A stretch of DNA of 64,000 bases from NCBI GenBank assembly GCA_934045905.1, contig OW203762.1, positions 43,487,411 to 43,551,410 on the forward strand, written 5' to 3'. Within the stretch, counting starts at the first letter, position 1. The number at the start of each line of letters is the position of its first letter. This document shows positions 1-10,429 of this stretch, piece by piece. The notes under the pieces are model-generated. The model saw nothing but the letters and a program-made list of their open reading frames with translations. It had not been told where the DNA came from and did not search any database. A program made the position numbers and the translations under genes. The stretch comes from Leuctra nigra. Lineage: Eukaryota; Arthropoda; Insecta; Plecoptera; Leuctridae.

Positions 1-168
1 CGTATTTCTTTCATCTGAAAAAATAAAATTGCAAAGTATTTAGGTAATGTACCTTGTACTAATAATGTTCGCAAGATATTTGCAATTATTTATTATTGTA
101 GGTACAGATTCTAACCTAAACAAGATTTATACAAGATCTTGAAAAGTTTAGCAAGATCATGCAGCGTA

Positions 169-230
169 AAAAATTTACACAAAAAATAAAAAACACTTCT
201 AAGTGTTTTTTATTTTTTGTGTAAATTTTT
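169..230. repeat. Perfect 30 bp inverted repeat with 2 nt loop
   Basis: Bases 169-198 are the exact reverse complement of 201-230, separated by CT. Copy 2 of the transposon keeps the right arm (near 52740, one mismatch) but has only a short unrelated stretch in place of the left arm, so the palindrome arose in this copy. Confidence 0.9.
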
Positions 231-1124
231 ATTCGGTGAGACCAATGAAAGTCCAACATTTACAAGATCTTGTTATCAGTAAGATCTTGTTAATTTTGTC
301 AATATTTAACACTATTATTATGCTATGCTCAAAAGAATTTTCCGATTTAATGGCCAGATACTGGATTCCATCCATAAATTATTAGCACACGGTCTTGTGG
401 TGTCGAGGACTGACATCCGCAATCTACGTGGATGCAACTTCTTTTGAGCATGAGGCTGCCTAGCAAATAGTTTCTACCTACTACACAAGAACTATTTATG
501 TAAATAACTGCAATAGCAGATAGCTGCAAATAACAGTCTTTACAAAAATTTTAAAAATTGAATTTTTGGCACAGAGTGATCCCTAAAAAAAAGAAAGATA
601 GATTCAATGAAGAATTTGTAAATTGATAGGATAAACTTCTTGGCAATGAATAATACAAAAATCACTTTTGTGTTGTGTGACCTGCCACAATTCGAGAAAA
701 TAAGGAACACAACTGACCTCTGGTGGATTTTGTGGTACTAGTTAAATGGCGGCTATCAAGGGCGCATTTGCATAAATATAAATACAAATATTTGATATAG
801 TTGTTTGTTATGGCCAAGAAAGTAAATTTATAGCTAAATATCAATTTAATTTGTTTTTTGTTTTTTCACTGCTTTATGGAAACACGAAATGTAAAAACAA
901 ACAAATTAATATGTGGACCTGATAGTAGCCATCTTGCCAGAAGTGGCTCCATCACGTATCACTTATTTGTGGGAATAATCACTTGAGGTAAAATTATTAC
1001 CATTAGGTACACTATTTATTTAAAACCCCAATAAAAATTTGAAACATTCTATATTGCATAAATGTGATTTATAGGTAAGGTTAGAGGAAATACTACACAT
1101 ATAAAATACTAAAATGTGGCTTAC

Positions 1125-1281
1125 CATCAGAGAGTTCTGAATCATTACATCTGTAGGGTAGGTAACATTTAATCCATTAACTCGATGAAGTCCCAAGTCC
1201 TGTGCATCTTCAGAATTCTTGCTAATTTGCCAAGAAGTAAATTTACTTTTTAATTGAAGTAGGTAGGCAATTAAATCGACT
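1125..1281 (-). other. Possible exon inside transposon copy 1
   Basis: On the minus strand an open segment of about 52 codons is bounded by a consensus acceptor (TTATTCTAG) and donor (ATG|GTAAGC). The reading frame is intact in both transposon copies (second at about 53373-53529), with one visible Lys/Glu change. A second open segment with matching signals lies upstream at 2527-2583. The protein is not recognised. It could be a spliced transposase or a captured host-gene fragment; chance is not excluded. Confidence 0.25.
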
Positions 1282-2526
1282 CTAGAATAAGAGCAGGGCA
1301 AGTTCACGGTGAATCTGTAGAACCTACAAAAAGTAAGGTGAAAGTTAGCAACTCAAATTAATTTCCTCTCAGCCATTCCGTGTTACGGGTGTACGGGTGT
1401 AAGATGCTATGTTCAGCATCTTATTCATCAAAATAAAAATAGTTAGGATCATTGTGCAGCCTTCTAAATTTTTTATGTAATTTACATGGTTCGACACGAA
1501 ATTTAAATTTAAATGCGGTCCCACAATTTTACTGATAACAAAATAACTATTCAAACTTAAAAAAAAACTGATTACATATTTGGAATCAGCAAGAAAATAC
1601 CATGAATTTAATATAAAAACATGCTGATTTATTTACATTTAATAATTCAGCAGTCATATGTATTATGTGGCATATGTCTGCATTCGCATGGAATGGCTGC
1701 TCTCTTACCACCGGCGCGTTAGAGGAAATTCAAAAGGTGCGGTTTATTTTTTTGGATGACAACATTCAATCTCAAAAATTTTACTACGTATTTGAATGAA
1801 GCGGGACCACCATTCAATGTATGTATCTACTACCTCCGACAAGAATGTAATTTCCATGCAACATAATTTTTACTTTCGGATCACAGCAAAAATGTTTGTT
1901 ATTGGCCTTGTAAGGTACCTACATAAACAAAAATAATTGATGTATATCTAAAATCCTTGATAAAGTTAAATAATTAAACATAATGAAAATATTTACCACT
2001 CTGCTCGGTTCGGTTCTTAATGTTTCGGCTCGGTTTGACGATACAGCTTGGTTCGCTCGCAGGACGAATACGCGCTTTGTTTCTGGAGTTCAATATCTTA
2101 ATAGCCTATTTTCTTCCAGAGTAGATTCACCTTTAACAAGTAACATTATTAAAACTGCAGTAGGTGCCTTGGTAGGTATGTGGGATGGTTATTGGTTAAT
2201 GTAGAGGTGAAAATATTCCCAAAATAGGCGGAGGTACGTACTAGGTACCTACAGGTAGGGTTCCTACTGACTACTACCACTGATATGTATATACTACCAC
2301 GCCAAGCAAACTGTTTACCTACTTTATTTATTTTATAAATACCTAAACTACCTAGTTGGAAATTTTACTTTGCATAAATTGCTACATTTCAAAAATTTAC
2401 ATGTGAGGTTAATGTTTACTGAACATTGGTCACACTACCTATTGGTTTATTAGTATCCCCAGCATACAAAACTAAAGTAACAACGATTAATGCCTGGATA
2501 CTTATGTAGTTGTGATGAAGACTCAC

Positions 2527-2583
2527 CTTCAATGGGTTGTATGGCTCTGTGATGAAAATCCAAACAAAAGAGGCACAACAAAA
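2527..2583 (-). other. Possible small upstream exon inside transposon copy 1
   Basis: A 57 bp open segment on the minus strand has an acceptor (ATTACAG) and a strong donor (AAG|GTGAGT). It encodes a peptide ending ITEPYNPLK. Copy 2 (about 54798-54854) keeps frame and signals with one Val/Ala change. Farther upstream, near 2805-2820, is an AAGATGGCCGAC motif resembling YY1-type promoter or initiator sites. The product is unknown. Confidence 0.22.
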
Positions 2584-3235
2584 CTGTAATTATTTCACGA
2601 TTTGTGTCACATTAAATGGTTTGAACTGAGACAAACTATTCAGCAGTGAACACTGCATTCACGGACACAGATAATAATTGAAATCACATTCAAAATCACT
2701 CAAAAGGACGTAAACTACACACTCATGACACTCTGTAAAATATCAACAAACGTCAAACGCCGCGTTTGAAATGAAGAAGGGAGAACGGAAACAAGTTGAT
2801 TCACGAAGATGGCCGACTGCCGAGTTCATAAAAGAAACTTTACTAATAACGTTTAAAATGGTATGAATACTTTGCTTTGGAATTGTAAACATATTTATTC
2901 TTAAATCAATATATACATGTGAAATGTAGATGTAATTATTATAGAAATGAAGTTATAAATATGAAAAAAATAAGTCATTAGAGCAGCTCAAATTCAAACA
3001 GTCGTAGCGCCCGCGCGGGCCGTCCCTAGCCATTCCCGGGCGGGACCAAGACGGGACATTCCTAGAAATTTTACAGCCAGATAAAACGGATCGGTTGGGC
3101 TCCGTTGGGCAGGCCCAGGGCATGCCCTAGTAGTTCCCGCCCGGGACGTCCCACTTGGGCGCTAGATGGGCAGAAGCCCGGGCCGCCCAGTGTTTGTAGG
3201 GCAGTGATGCAACGCCATGCCTAGTTCCATGTAGA

Positions 3236-4123
3236 TTGGGTCAAACATCAAGAAATGAGAGAGGCAAGAAGAAAGGTGAACCAGGCTCTTTAGTCGAGAA
3301 GATCCCTATATTCGTAGAGGAGGGTTGTTTCCTAATTAATAATGAGATAAGTACTACTCATGGCAAAAGAAGAGTTGAGGTAGGTTTTTCTCTAGCAGGT
3401 ATGAAAAGTCTATTGTGCATGAATACCGATGAGGAAACAAATCCAATAGACATTGAAGGTGAGGTTAGTCTTCTTCCCTTCAATTCATATAAGGTAAGTC
3501 TGGATTTAGATGATAATGATAAATATGAGAAAAGTCTTGTCTTTGAGAGCCCATGCTTTCTGGTCTCTTCTGGGATTTCAGTGGAGACTGTCGATCAGAG
3601 AGATCGACTTTACGATAGCCCAGCTGAGGCAAGTCTTCCTGAGATCATTACAGATGAGATGAGTTGCATCTCCACAAGCCCAGCAGCACCAAATCAGGAC
3701 TTGGTGGTTGAGATGGGTCGTCCCTACGAGAGCCCAGCTGCCACAAATAAGAAAGATCAACTCTACCAGAGCCCAGCTGAGATTGGATTGCAGCAGGATC
3801 GCCACTACGAGAGCCCTTATGTCACAAATAAGCAAGATCGACACTACCAGAGCCCAGCTGAGGATTACCACTACGAGAGCCCAGCTGCCACAAATAAGAA
3901 AGATCAACTCTACCAGAGCCCAGCTGAGATTGGATTGCAGCAGGATCGCCACTACGAGAGCCCTAATGTCACAAATGAGCAGGATCAACTCTACCAGAGC
4001 CCAGCTGAGACAAAAGAAAATGATTCTACAGTCCGTCTTCCAGTCAAACGTCAGAACCAGAGCAAGATAAGACTGCGACGTTCTACTCGTGAAAACAAAT
4101 CCAAGCCAAAGCGGTATCGTTGA
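3236..4123 (+). CDS. LINE ORF1-like protein with Y-x-S-P repeats (5' truncated)
   Basis: The frame is open from about 3200, just inside the transposon junction, with no ATG near its start. The first in-frame ATG is at 3401, so the true start is probably missing and 3236 is only a nominal boundary. The N-terminal part is acidic and featureless. The centre holds about eight Y[EQ]SP(A) motifs at 13-14 residue spacing, partly produced by a 147 bp internal duplication (for example 3725 and 3872). The C-terminus is very basic (RLRRSTRENKSKPKRYR), consistent with nucleic-acid binding. No CCHC knuckle or RRM is visible. It ends at TGA 4121-4123, followed by CAATTA, and ORF2 continues in the same frame. 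Confidence 0.7.
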   Translation: MGQTSRNERGKKKGEPGSLVEKIPIFVEEGCFLINNEISTTHGKRRVEVGFSLAGMKSLLCMNTDEETNPIDIEGEVSLLPFNSYKVSLDLDDNDKYEKSLVFESPCFLVSSGISVETVDQRDRLYDSPAEASLPEIITDEMSCISTSPAAPNQDLVVEMGRPYESPAATNKKDQLYQSPAEIGLQQDRHYESPYVTNKQDRHYQSPAEDYHYESPAATNKKDQLYQSPAEIGLQQDRHYESPNVTNEQDQLYQSPAETKENDSTVRLPVKRQNQSKIRLRRSTRENKSKPKRYR

Positions 4124-7123
4124 CAATTACAGGCCCCTGTACCTGATACTTGTAGCAGTAGCAAGAACACCTCACCTACTGATCAGGGAACAGGGCGCAA
4201 GATTCATATTGCAGGCTTAAACGTCAGAGTACTAAATAATGGTTTTGATCAATTCAAGGAAATTATAACTGAAGAAGACGTAGATATATTCTGTATGACA
4301 GAAACGTGGCTGAAACCAAATCACCCTTCTGAAGATTATGCCATTGCAGGATATTCGTTGCTAAGATCTGATCGCACTAATTCTAGAGGAGGTGGTGTGG
4401 GTATATATATTAAGCAATCAATAAGACACACCATCATAACAGATATTGAGATTGAAGAAGAAGAAAATGATGAAGATTTGGTCAGAAAACCAGAATATTT
4501 GTGTATTAAGATTAGCCTAAAACGGAAAAAGATTGCTGTGTGTGTAGTCTACCGGCCACCTGATAATTGCTACACTAATATCAGCATTCTGGAGAAACAA
4601 CTTTCGACACTTCAAGGACTTGTTGATAATATAATTCTAATTGGGGATATGAACATTGATCTCTTGAAATCTGCAGAACCAAATAGCAAGTATCTCATTA
4701 AATTCATGAAAAAGTTTAAATTAAATCAAATCATTAAAGCCCCCACAAGAATAACAGAAGAAGATGTTCAGCAGCAGGATGGAAGTATTGTTAGTCGAGT
4801 CCAGACCTCCACTCTTATTGATCATATCTACGTTCAGGATGAGGACTCAGTAGTCAGCACCAAAGTATTAGACATATCCAAGATCATAGATTCACGTGGA
4901 AAGCCAGTTACTGATCACTGTCTAATATCTTGTACATTAGTTTACCGGAAACCAAAAAGGGAGATTCGGAAGATTACTTATAGAAACTACAAGAAAATTA
5001 ATCCCCTGGAATTGAAAAAAGTTTTAAACAGTATTGATTGGAATATTGCAGAAGGTGAAGATGATATTAATGTAAAGCTAAAAATACTTAATGAAAATTT
5101 ACAATACACTGAGAATAAGCTAGCACCAATCAAGGAATTTACAACCAATAAACCGAAATGTCCATGGTATAATGATAACATTCAGAATATGTGCAAGCTC
5201 AAGTCAAAAGCACTTTTGAAGTTCAAAAGAAGGCCATCTGCAGCTAATTGGCAATATTATTGTCATGTTAGAAATTACATAACAATAGCAGTGAAGAGAG
5301 AGAAAAGATCATTCATGAGGAAAGAAATACAAGCAAATTTAGGTAATTCTGCATTCTTATGGAAGAAACTTCAAGAGTGGGATATTCACAGCTCGAAAAA
5401 GCTAAGACAACTAATTCCTGAAGAACTAGCTAAGCCGGATTTGATAAATGACTATTATGTTGATTCAATACCACATTCTTTAATTGCTTCAAGTATAATT
5501 GATCAATACAAAAATAACACTCACACTATTACGTCAAAAAATGCCTTTGAGCTCAGAGCAGTTAGTACAGAAGAAATCGTTGATCAATTGAGAAAAATTA
5601 AGACCAAAGCAACAGGCATTGATAATATAAATATCAATACATTACTTCTATGCATGCCAAACTGTTTAAATGCTATACACAGTATTGTAAATCATTCTCT
5701 TGTTTCTGGAATATTTCCTGATCTATGGAAAGAAGGAGTAATAACACCCTTGCCAAAATGCTCACATCCAAAACATTTCAAAGACCTTAGACCCATTAGT
5801 ATTCTCACTACAATGTCCAAAATACTAGAAAGAATTGTTGTGAAGCAACTGACTGCATACCTAGAAGAACTGCAATTATTATCTAATAGTCAGTCAGGAT
5901 TCAGGAAAAATCGTGGGACAACATCAATACTTCTAGATGTAACTGATGAAGCGATCAAGGGAATGGAGAAGAAAATGGTTACAAGTCTTATATTATTAGA
6001 TTTTACAAAAGCCTTTGACTCTATCAATCATGAACTCCTACTGGCTAAACTCACATATCTTGGAGTGGGAGAGATGACAATTAAATGGTTTGCAAGTTAC
6101 CTCACCGGACGTCAACAACGGGTAAAATTATCAGCTAATAACGTATCAATGCCAAGGGATAATAGAACAGGAGTACCACAGGGTTCAAGTATCGCTCCAC
6201 TACTGTTCATAGTTTACACAACGGATATCGATGAGAGTGTGAAACACTGCAAAATACACAAATTTGCAGATGATACCCAGCTTCTATATACCTTTCGCCC
6301 TCAAGATCTAGCTGCAGCACAAGAGAAAATAAACGAAGATCTTCAGTCTATTGCTGCATGGAGTGAAAGTCAAGGACTCTCTTTAAACACTTCGAAGACC
6401 ATATCAATGATTATAGGGAACAAATGTCAACGGATCAAAATACTTAATAGTGAATTTAAACTACATATAAATGGTTCTATTATTCCCACTTCAGAAAATG
6501 CAAGGAATTTAGGTTTGATAATGGACAGCCAAATGACTTACTCAGATCATATTCAGAAAGCAAATAGCAAAGCTTACGGCAAACTACGAACAATGCAAAG
6601 ATTTAAACAAATTCTGACAAGATCAACAAAAAGCAAGCTTGTTGAGGCACTTATAATATCTAATTTGAATTACTGTGACATCGTTTACGGACCGTGTATT
6701 TCGAAGAAATATGTAGGTCGTATTCAAAAAGTCCAGAATTCTTGTGCTAGGTTTGTATTCAATATTAAGAGAAGACACCATATAAGTCCCTACATTCAAA
6801 AACTTCATTGGCTAAAGATGGAAGCGAGAAGAAGCCTACATTTAACATGCGCAACGCACAAGATATTGAGAACGGGAGAGCCAAAGTATTTAAATGATAA
6901 GTTGAGAAAGCGTCGTGATATTCACCTACGAGACACGCGGTCCAAAGATAAGCTAGACTTTGGAACTCATCGAAGTAAAAAATTCAAGAACTGTTTTTCC
7001 TATTCAGCCTCAGTAGCATACAACACAACAACAACAGAAGAGCAGACCCTAAGTTTAAAAGCTTTCAAGACGCTCGTTAAGGATAAACTCGCTATCATTC
7101 AAGAAAGAGAATTCGTGAAGTAA
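4124..7123 (+). CDS. LINE ORF2: AP endonuclease plus reverse transcriptase
   Basis: The frame is open from the codon after the ORF1 stop (4124); the first ATG is at 4295. The endonuclease motifs are present in order: GLNVR (catalytic Asn codon at 4220-4222), TETW, GGGVGIYIK, VVYRPPD, GDMNID and TDHCLISC. The RT follows with FRKNRGT, LDFTKAFDS, GVPQGSSIAPLLF and the catalytic FADD at about 6263-6274. The C-terminal part is of the CR1/L2 type. Because the catalytic Asn lies 25 codons upstream of the first ATG, starting there would give a defective endonuclease. Translation therefore probably enters from ORF1 by readthrough or begins at a non-ATG codon. No frameshift or internal stop is seen. 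Confidence 0.93.
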   Translation, partial: QLQAPVPDTCSSSKNTSPTDQGTGRKIHIAGLNVRVLNNGFDQFKEIITEEDVDIFCMTETWLKPNHPSEDYAIAGYSLLRSDRTNSRGGGVGIYIKQSIRHTIITDIEIEEEENDEDLVRKPEYLCIKISLKRKKIAVCVVYRPPDNCYTNISILEKQLSTLQGLVDNIILIGDMNIDLLKSAEPNSKYLIKFMKKFKLNQIIKAPTRITEEDVQQQDGSIVSRVQTSTLIDHIYVQDEDSVVSTKVLDISKIIDSRGKPVTDHCLISCTLVYRKPKREIRKITYRNYKKINPLELKKVLNSIDWNIAEGEDDINVKLKILNENLQYTENKLAPIKEFTTNKPKCPWYNDNIQNMCKLKSKALLKFKRRPSAANWQYYCHVRNYITIAVKREKRSFMRKEIQANLGNSAFLWKKLQEWDIHSSKKLRQLIPEELAKPDLINDYYVDSIPHSLIASSIIDQYKNNTHTITSKNAFELRAVSTEEIVDQLRKIKTKATGIDNININTLLLCMPNCLNAIHSIVNHSLVSGIFPDLWKEGVITPLPKCSHPKHFKDLRPISILTTMSKILERIVVKQLTAYLEELQLLSNSQSGFRKNRGTTSILLDVTDEAIKGMEKKMVTSLILLDFTKAFDSINHELLLAKLTYLGVGEMTIKWFASYLTGRQQRVKLSANNVSMPRDNRTGVPQGSSIAPLLFIVYTTDIDESVKHCKIHKFADDTQLLYTFRPQDLAAAQEKINEDLQSIAAWSESQGLSLNTSKTISMIIGNKCQRIKILNSEFKLHINGSIIPTSENARNLGLIMDSQMTYSDHIQKANSKAYGKLRTMQRFKQILTRSTKSKLVEALIISNLNYCDIVYGPCISKKYVGRIQKVQNSCARFVFNIKRRHHISPYIQKLHWLKMEARRSLHLTCATHKILRTGEPKYLNDKLRKRRDIHLRDTRSKDKLDFGTHRSKKFKNCFSYSASVAYNTTTTEEQTLSLKAFKTLVKDKLAIIQEREFVK

Positions 7124-7420
7124 TGATATTGGAAGACGAGAATCAAGATTACATCCTGCTGAGAATGTTTTTTCAGTGGTTTTCCCTCAGCTAAAAAGCA
7201 AATGCTTGGATGTTCTTCCAATATTACCACTGATATTGAAGCACAATTTTAATGACTATTATGAATTAAGAAGAAGTAGGTAAATGGTTAAGATGTGAAG
7301 CAGCTGAAGAGAAGAGATGGATGTATGGAAGATCAACGACTCGATTGTTGAATACAGACCAATTATGTACCTATTTTATGTGCTCAATAAATTACATTAT
7401 TATTATTATTATTATTATTT

Positions 7421-7945
7421 ATTTTTAATTTTAACTGAAATCGTGTGACCGATTAACTTCAAATGTTGCATGGCCATTAGGACCAACATTTGACAACATG
7501 TCAATTTTCAGACTAATCTGTCGTTAACTTTAAAAGTTATTGACATTTTACCGACATTTTATGCGTGTTTGGAAATACTTTCAATTTTCTTGAAGGAAAT
7601 GTGTCAGATATTTTGCTTCTTTGCCGATTTCATTTAGGCTGTTTCCAAGGTCCTAGACCTTGAAACTTGCAAACGCGCATTGAATACGAATGCTCGCTCT
7701 CAACGCGTTACACAGAGCGTTTTCCATAGTAAATAAAACATAAAGTAAGAGAAAAACAATCTTCCCTATCAAAATGTTAACTGAAAGCCAATTCTCGCGT
7801 CTATATGAATAAAAACTGATTTTTATTGCTATCTCATCAGAACTACGCAAAGTTCAGAACTATACCCACGGAGATGGGCGGTTTTGAATCTAGCAACGAC
7901 CATATCAGTGAACGCGTTGAGTTTTCGAAATGCATGAAATTAATA
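7421..7945. other. No gene seen; fragment of a dispersed repeat
   Basis: AT-rich sequence. Around 7676-7740, in inverse orientation, is a degraded copy of the dispersed repeat whose forward consensus contains GGAAAACGCTCTGTGTAACG, also seen near 13084, 33048, 48300 and 48580. Confidence 0.5.
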
Positions 7946-8386
7946 GATTAGATTAATAGGTTTTAACGGCGCGTCAACGACGAGGTTATATTGCGCACAT
8001 TAATCATTTTACTTTAAACTTTGTTGAATTAAGTGGAGGACATTGGGAGGGGGTTGACCTAACGGGCCCGATTCGGGGGAGTCCAGCAATGGTGGGAAGG
8101 CCAGGCCGGAATGGGGACGAACCGGGGGGTGTAAGGATTCTGGCCGGCGGAACCCGATTTCAGGGGGATCACCATCTCGAGGGGGAAGGCCGGCTCGATG
8201 GGGACCGCAAATTCAAGGGAGGACATGGTTAGGCCAACCCTGGCTGCTCTTTGTCTGGACCTCACCACTGACCTGTCCGGCATGGGTAGCCCTTACACAT
8301 GAGCATATGCTCGCCGGCGTAGCTGCAATGGATCGTTGGCCAACACAAACCCCACCACCGCGATAAGGTGGCAGCCGTTGGGGGGT
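7946..8386 (-). mobile_element. 441 bp retroelement (SINE or short LINE), copy A
   Basis: It is nearly identical to 21380-21826. It is flanked by a perfect 11 bp target-site duplication, TGAAATTAATA (7935-7945 and 8387-8397). There are no inverted termini and the TSD length suits retrotransposition. Ends are GATTAGATTAATAGG and CCGTTGGGGGG; the 3' end is probably on the left, giving minus orientation. No A or B box was recognised. The GC-rich body produces spurious ORFs on both strands. Confidence 0.82.
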
Positions 8387-8397
8387 GAAATTAATAT

Positions 8398-10050
8398 ATT
8401 CCTACTGTTTCATAAAACGTGTTTGCACCTATAATATCTATATTTGTTGTCTTCAGTTAATTTGCAATTAATGTAGCTTGAATAAAAAGCAGGATTCCAA
8501 GAGGTACAACGCAAAATCGAGAAAATGGCCATCGGGCCTTCTATCGCTGAGACACAGAACCTTTGAATATATAATCCTAGCTATAAAGGCTGTCTTAACA
8601 ATTATGAAAAATGTCAGATCGATCAGAAAAGCGATATGACCTGCATTTCACCATGCAACCGGAAAGAAATTAAACTAACAGAGAAAATCGGAGGCCCAAC
8701 TTGAGCCGAAAAGCTCGTTTCAACATTATTAATATACGTTAATTTTAATTATACTTTGAATTAGGCTGCCGATTTTGCACGAAGTGTTGAGCGAGTATTT
8801 TTTGGACACTTATACACTGCTCAAAGACTCTGAAGGGAATTCCGGTATCAATAAGGATTTCCTTTCCTGTGATACACTGTATATTTTAAGTTTTAGTTAC
8901 TCCCTTTTTACGAGGATTTACAGCGGCTGCCGTTTCTCGCATCTCAACCGCCATTTATCCCCATCCTCCCATTTCCAGTCACCCCTTTCAAACCAAGGGG
9001 GTAGTTACTCCTATGTTTAATAATTGAATGCCTGAATAAGAAACTCCTACTCTATAATACCTAGGCTATACCTGACGTGGAATTAAGAGAACACATTAAA
9101 TATAGAGAATACATGTAATGATCTCTAACAAAGAGTTATTCTTGCGAGATAAGATAAATAATCATTATTCCACTTCGAAATAAAATGAAACAATTTGATA
9201 GAGAAACACCAACGTAAATCTGACGGTAAAGTCGTGTCGTGCCTTATAAACAGAATTTATAATCACTTAGGAAACTGCTATGTACAAAACCTCGCACCGA
9301 AATTCCCTGACCCACAAAAACATTTTAAGCCAACTAAAGCATAGCTCTATACCAAATCATTCAATCAAACTATAACCATAATCAATAATCAAATAATCAA
9401 TAATCATCTATAATCAAACTTAAATTAAATATAATTATATGGGTTTCGTTACAACTTAGTAACAGACAAATTACGCTCCATGGAGTAAAGCAATAACAAT
9501 CTCAAATAATTCGAAGTTATCAAGGTGCGGTTTCATTATTTTCGATAGATCATGACAGCTATTTCAAAATAAGTTTAAATTAATGTCATGACTTTTGAGT
9601 TCTCACCGATTTAGCTGACAGTTAGTATTAAATCGTTTTTAGCTATTTTTAGCTATTTTCTACAAACAAAGTACATTGTCACAAACAATGATTACAGAGT
9701 ATATGCGATAATTAATAATTACTATTCGCTATATGGATATGTTATGATACATGAGTTATAAATTATAAATTATTGCATTTATGGAACAGTGATTGGTACA
9801 TAAAAATAACATTAGGTATAATTGTAAAATAAAACTGAGTTACGCGCGATACTAATATTTGAGAATGAGATACATGTTATTTCATGTTTCCTTACAGCTT
9901 CTTTTTATGAAGTTTTGAAGATCGTGATTTAGAGGAAAGTCTCTGTGCCAGCAACACAAGTTATTACAACAATATGAAATGCGATTTATTTACCGGTAAA
10001 AAAGTCAAAAGTAGGAAAAAGTGCACGACTGCACATACGTGGTTTTGGTG
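8398..10050. other. No gene seen
   Basis: AT-rich intergenic DNA. A dispersed repeat fragment (ACGCAAAATCGAGAAAATGG) lies near 8515, related to one at about 55850. Short (ATAATCAA)-like low-complexity sequence is at 9370-9430. No splice-bounded or homologous coding segment was found. Confidence 0.5.
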
Positions 10051-10219
10051 TAAAGCCGGGTCCACATAGACCGTTTATGCGTTTTCCGTCTTCCGTTTTC
10101 CGTTTTTTCTTACCGACCAATCAAAAGTCCAGAACCCGCTCAAGGGAGACTTGTGATTGGTTAATAGAAAAAAACGGAAAACGCAAAACGCAAAAACGGT
10201 CTATATGGACCCGGCTTTA
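10051..10219. mobile_element. TIR MITE, nearly palindromic, ~169 bp
   Basis: TAAAGCCGGGTCCACATAG at the left is matched inversely at the right by CTATATGGACCCGGCTTTA. The terminal repeats run about 50 bp with few mismatches, leaving a short centre. A TA duplication is plausible. There is no coding capacity. Confidence 0.85.
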
Positions 10220-10429
10220 ATATGTGGCGAAAAATAAAATTAAAGTTTCTACGTATTAATTTTGTTATAGTTTTCACCTTAAACCAAAGAAAATTCAAGG
10301 GGGGTTGCCTATCTTGCACGGAACATCGATCATGAATGTAAAACATTTTCCACTAATTCTGCATCAATGAATGACATGTCTTTATACTTCTCAATCCATC
10401 CTGTGCTAATTAGTATCATTAGAGTAAAA

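Larger units (their letters stand above)
1..3201. mobile_element. DNA transposon with GC-rich ends, copy 1 (right part only)
   Basis: Bases 1-3201 repeat 52564-55472 almost base for base. Both copies end in the same GC-rich stretch finishing with CCCAGTGTTTGTAGGG. Copy 2 shows the other end to be the inverted sequence CCCTACAAACACTGGG, so this is the right ~60% of a TIR element whose left end lies before the window. Compared with copy 2 it carries about 285 extra bases (roughly 691-975) and a private palindrome at 169-230. No transposase motif was recognised, and the superfamily is unknown. The right end directly abuts an interrupted LINE reading frame. Confidence 0.8.
3202..7420 (+). mobile_element. 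Non-LTR retrotransposon (CR1/L2/jockey-like group), 5'-interrupted
   Basis: The element comprises an ORF1-like frame, an endonuclease/reverse-transcriptase ORF2, a ~270 bp 3' UTR and an (ATT)n tail at about 7396-7419. A microsatellite tail and a C-terminal block ending in FSYSASVAYN / LKAFKTLVK fit the CR1/L2/Daphne-like group. The 5' side is cut by the end of transposon copy 1 at 3201, and the ORF1 frame is already open there. The long intact frame suggests a fairly recent insertion. Confidence 0.9.

Noticed and set aside
3578..4126. 182-codon minus-strand ORF with LSWALVE repeats
   Set aside because: It is the reverse reading of the tandemly repeated ORF1 segment.
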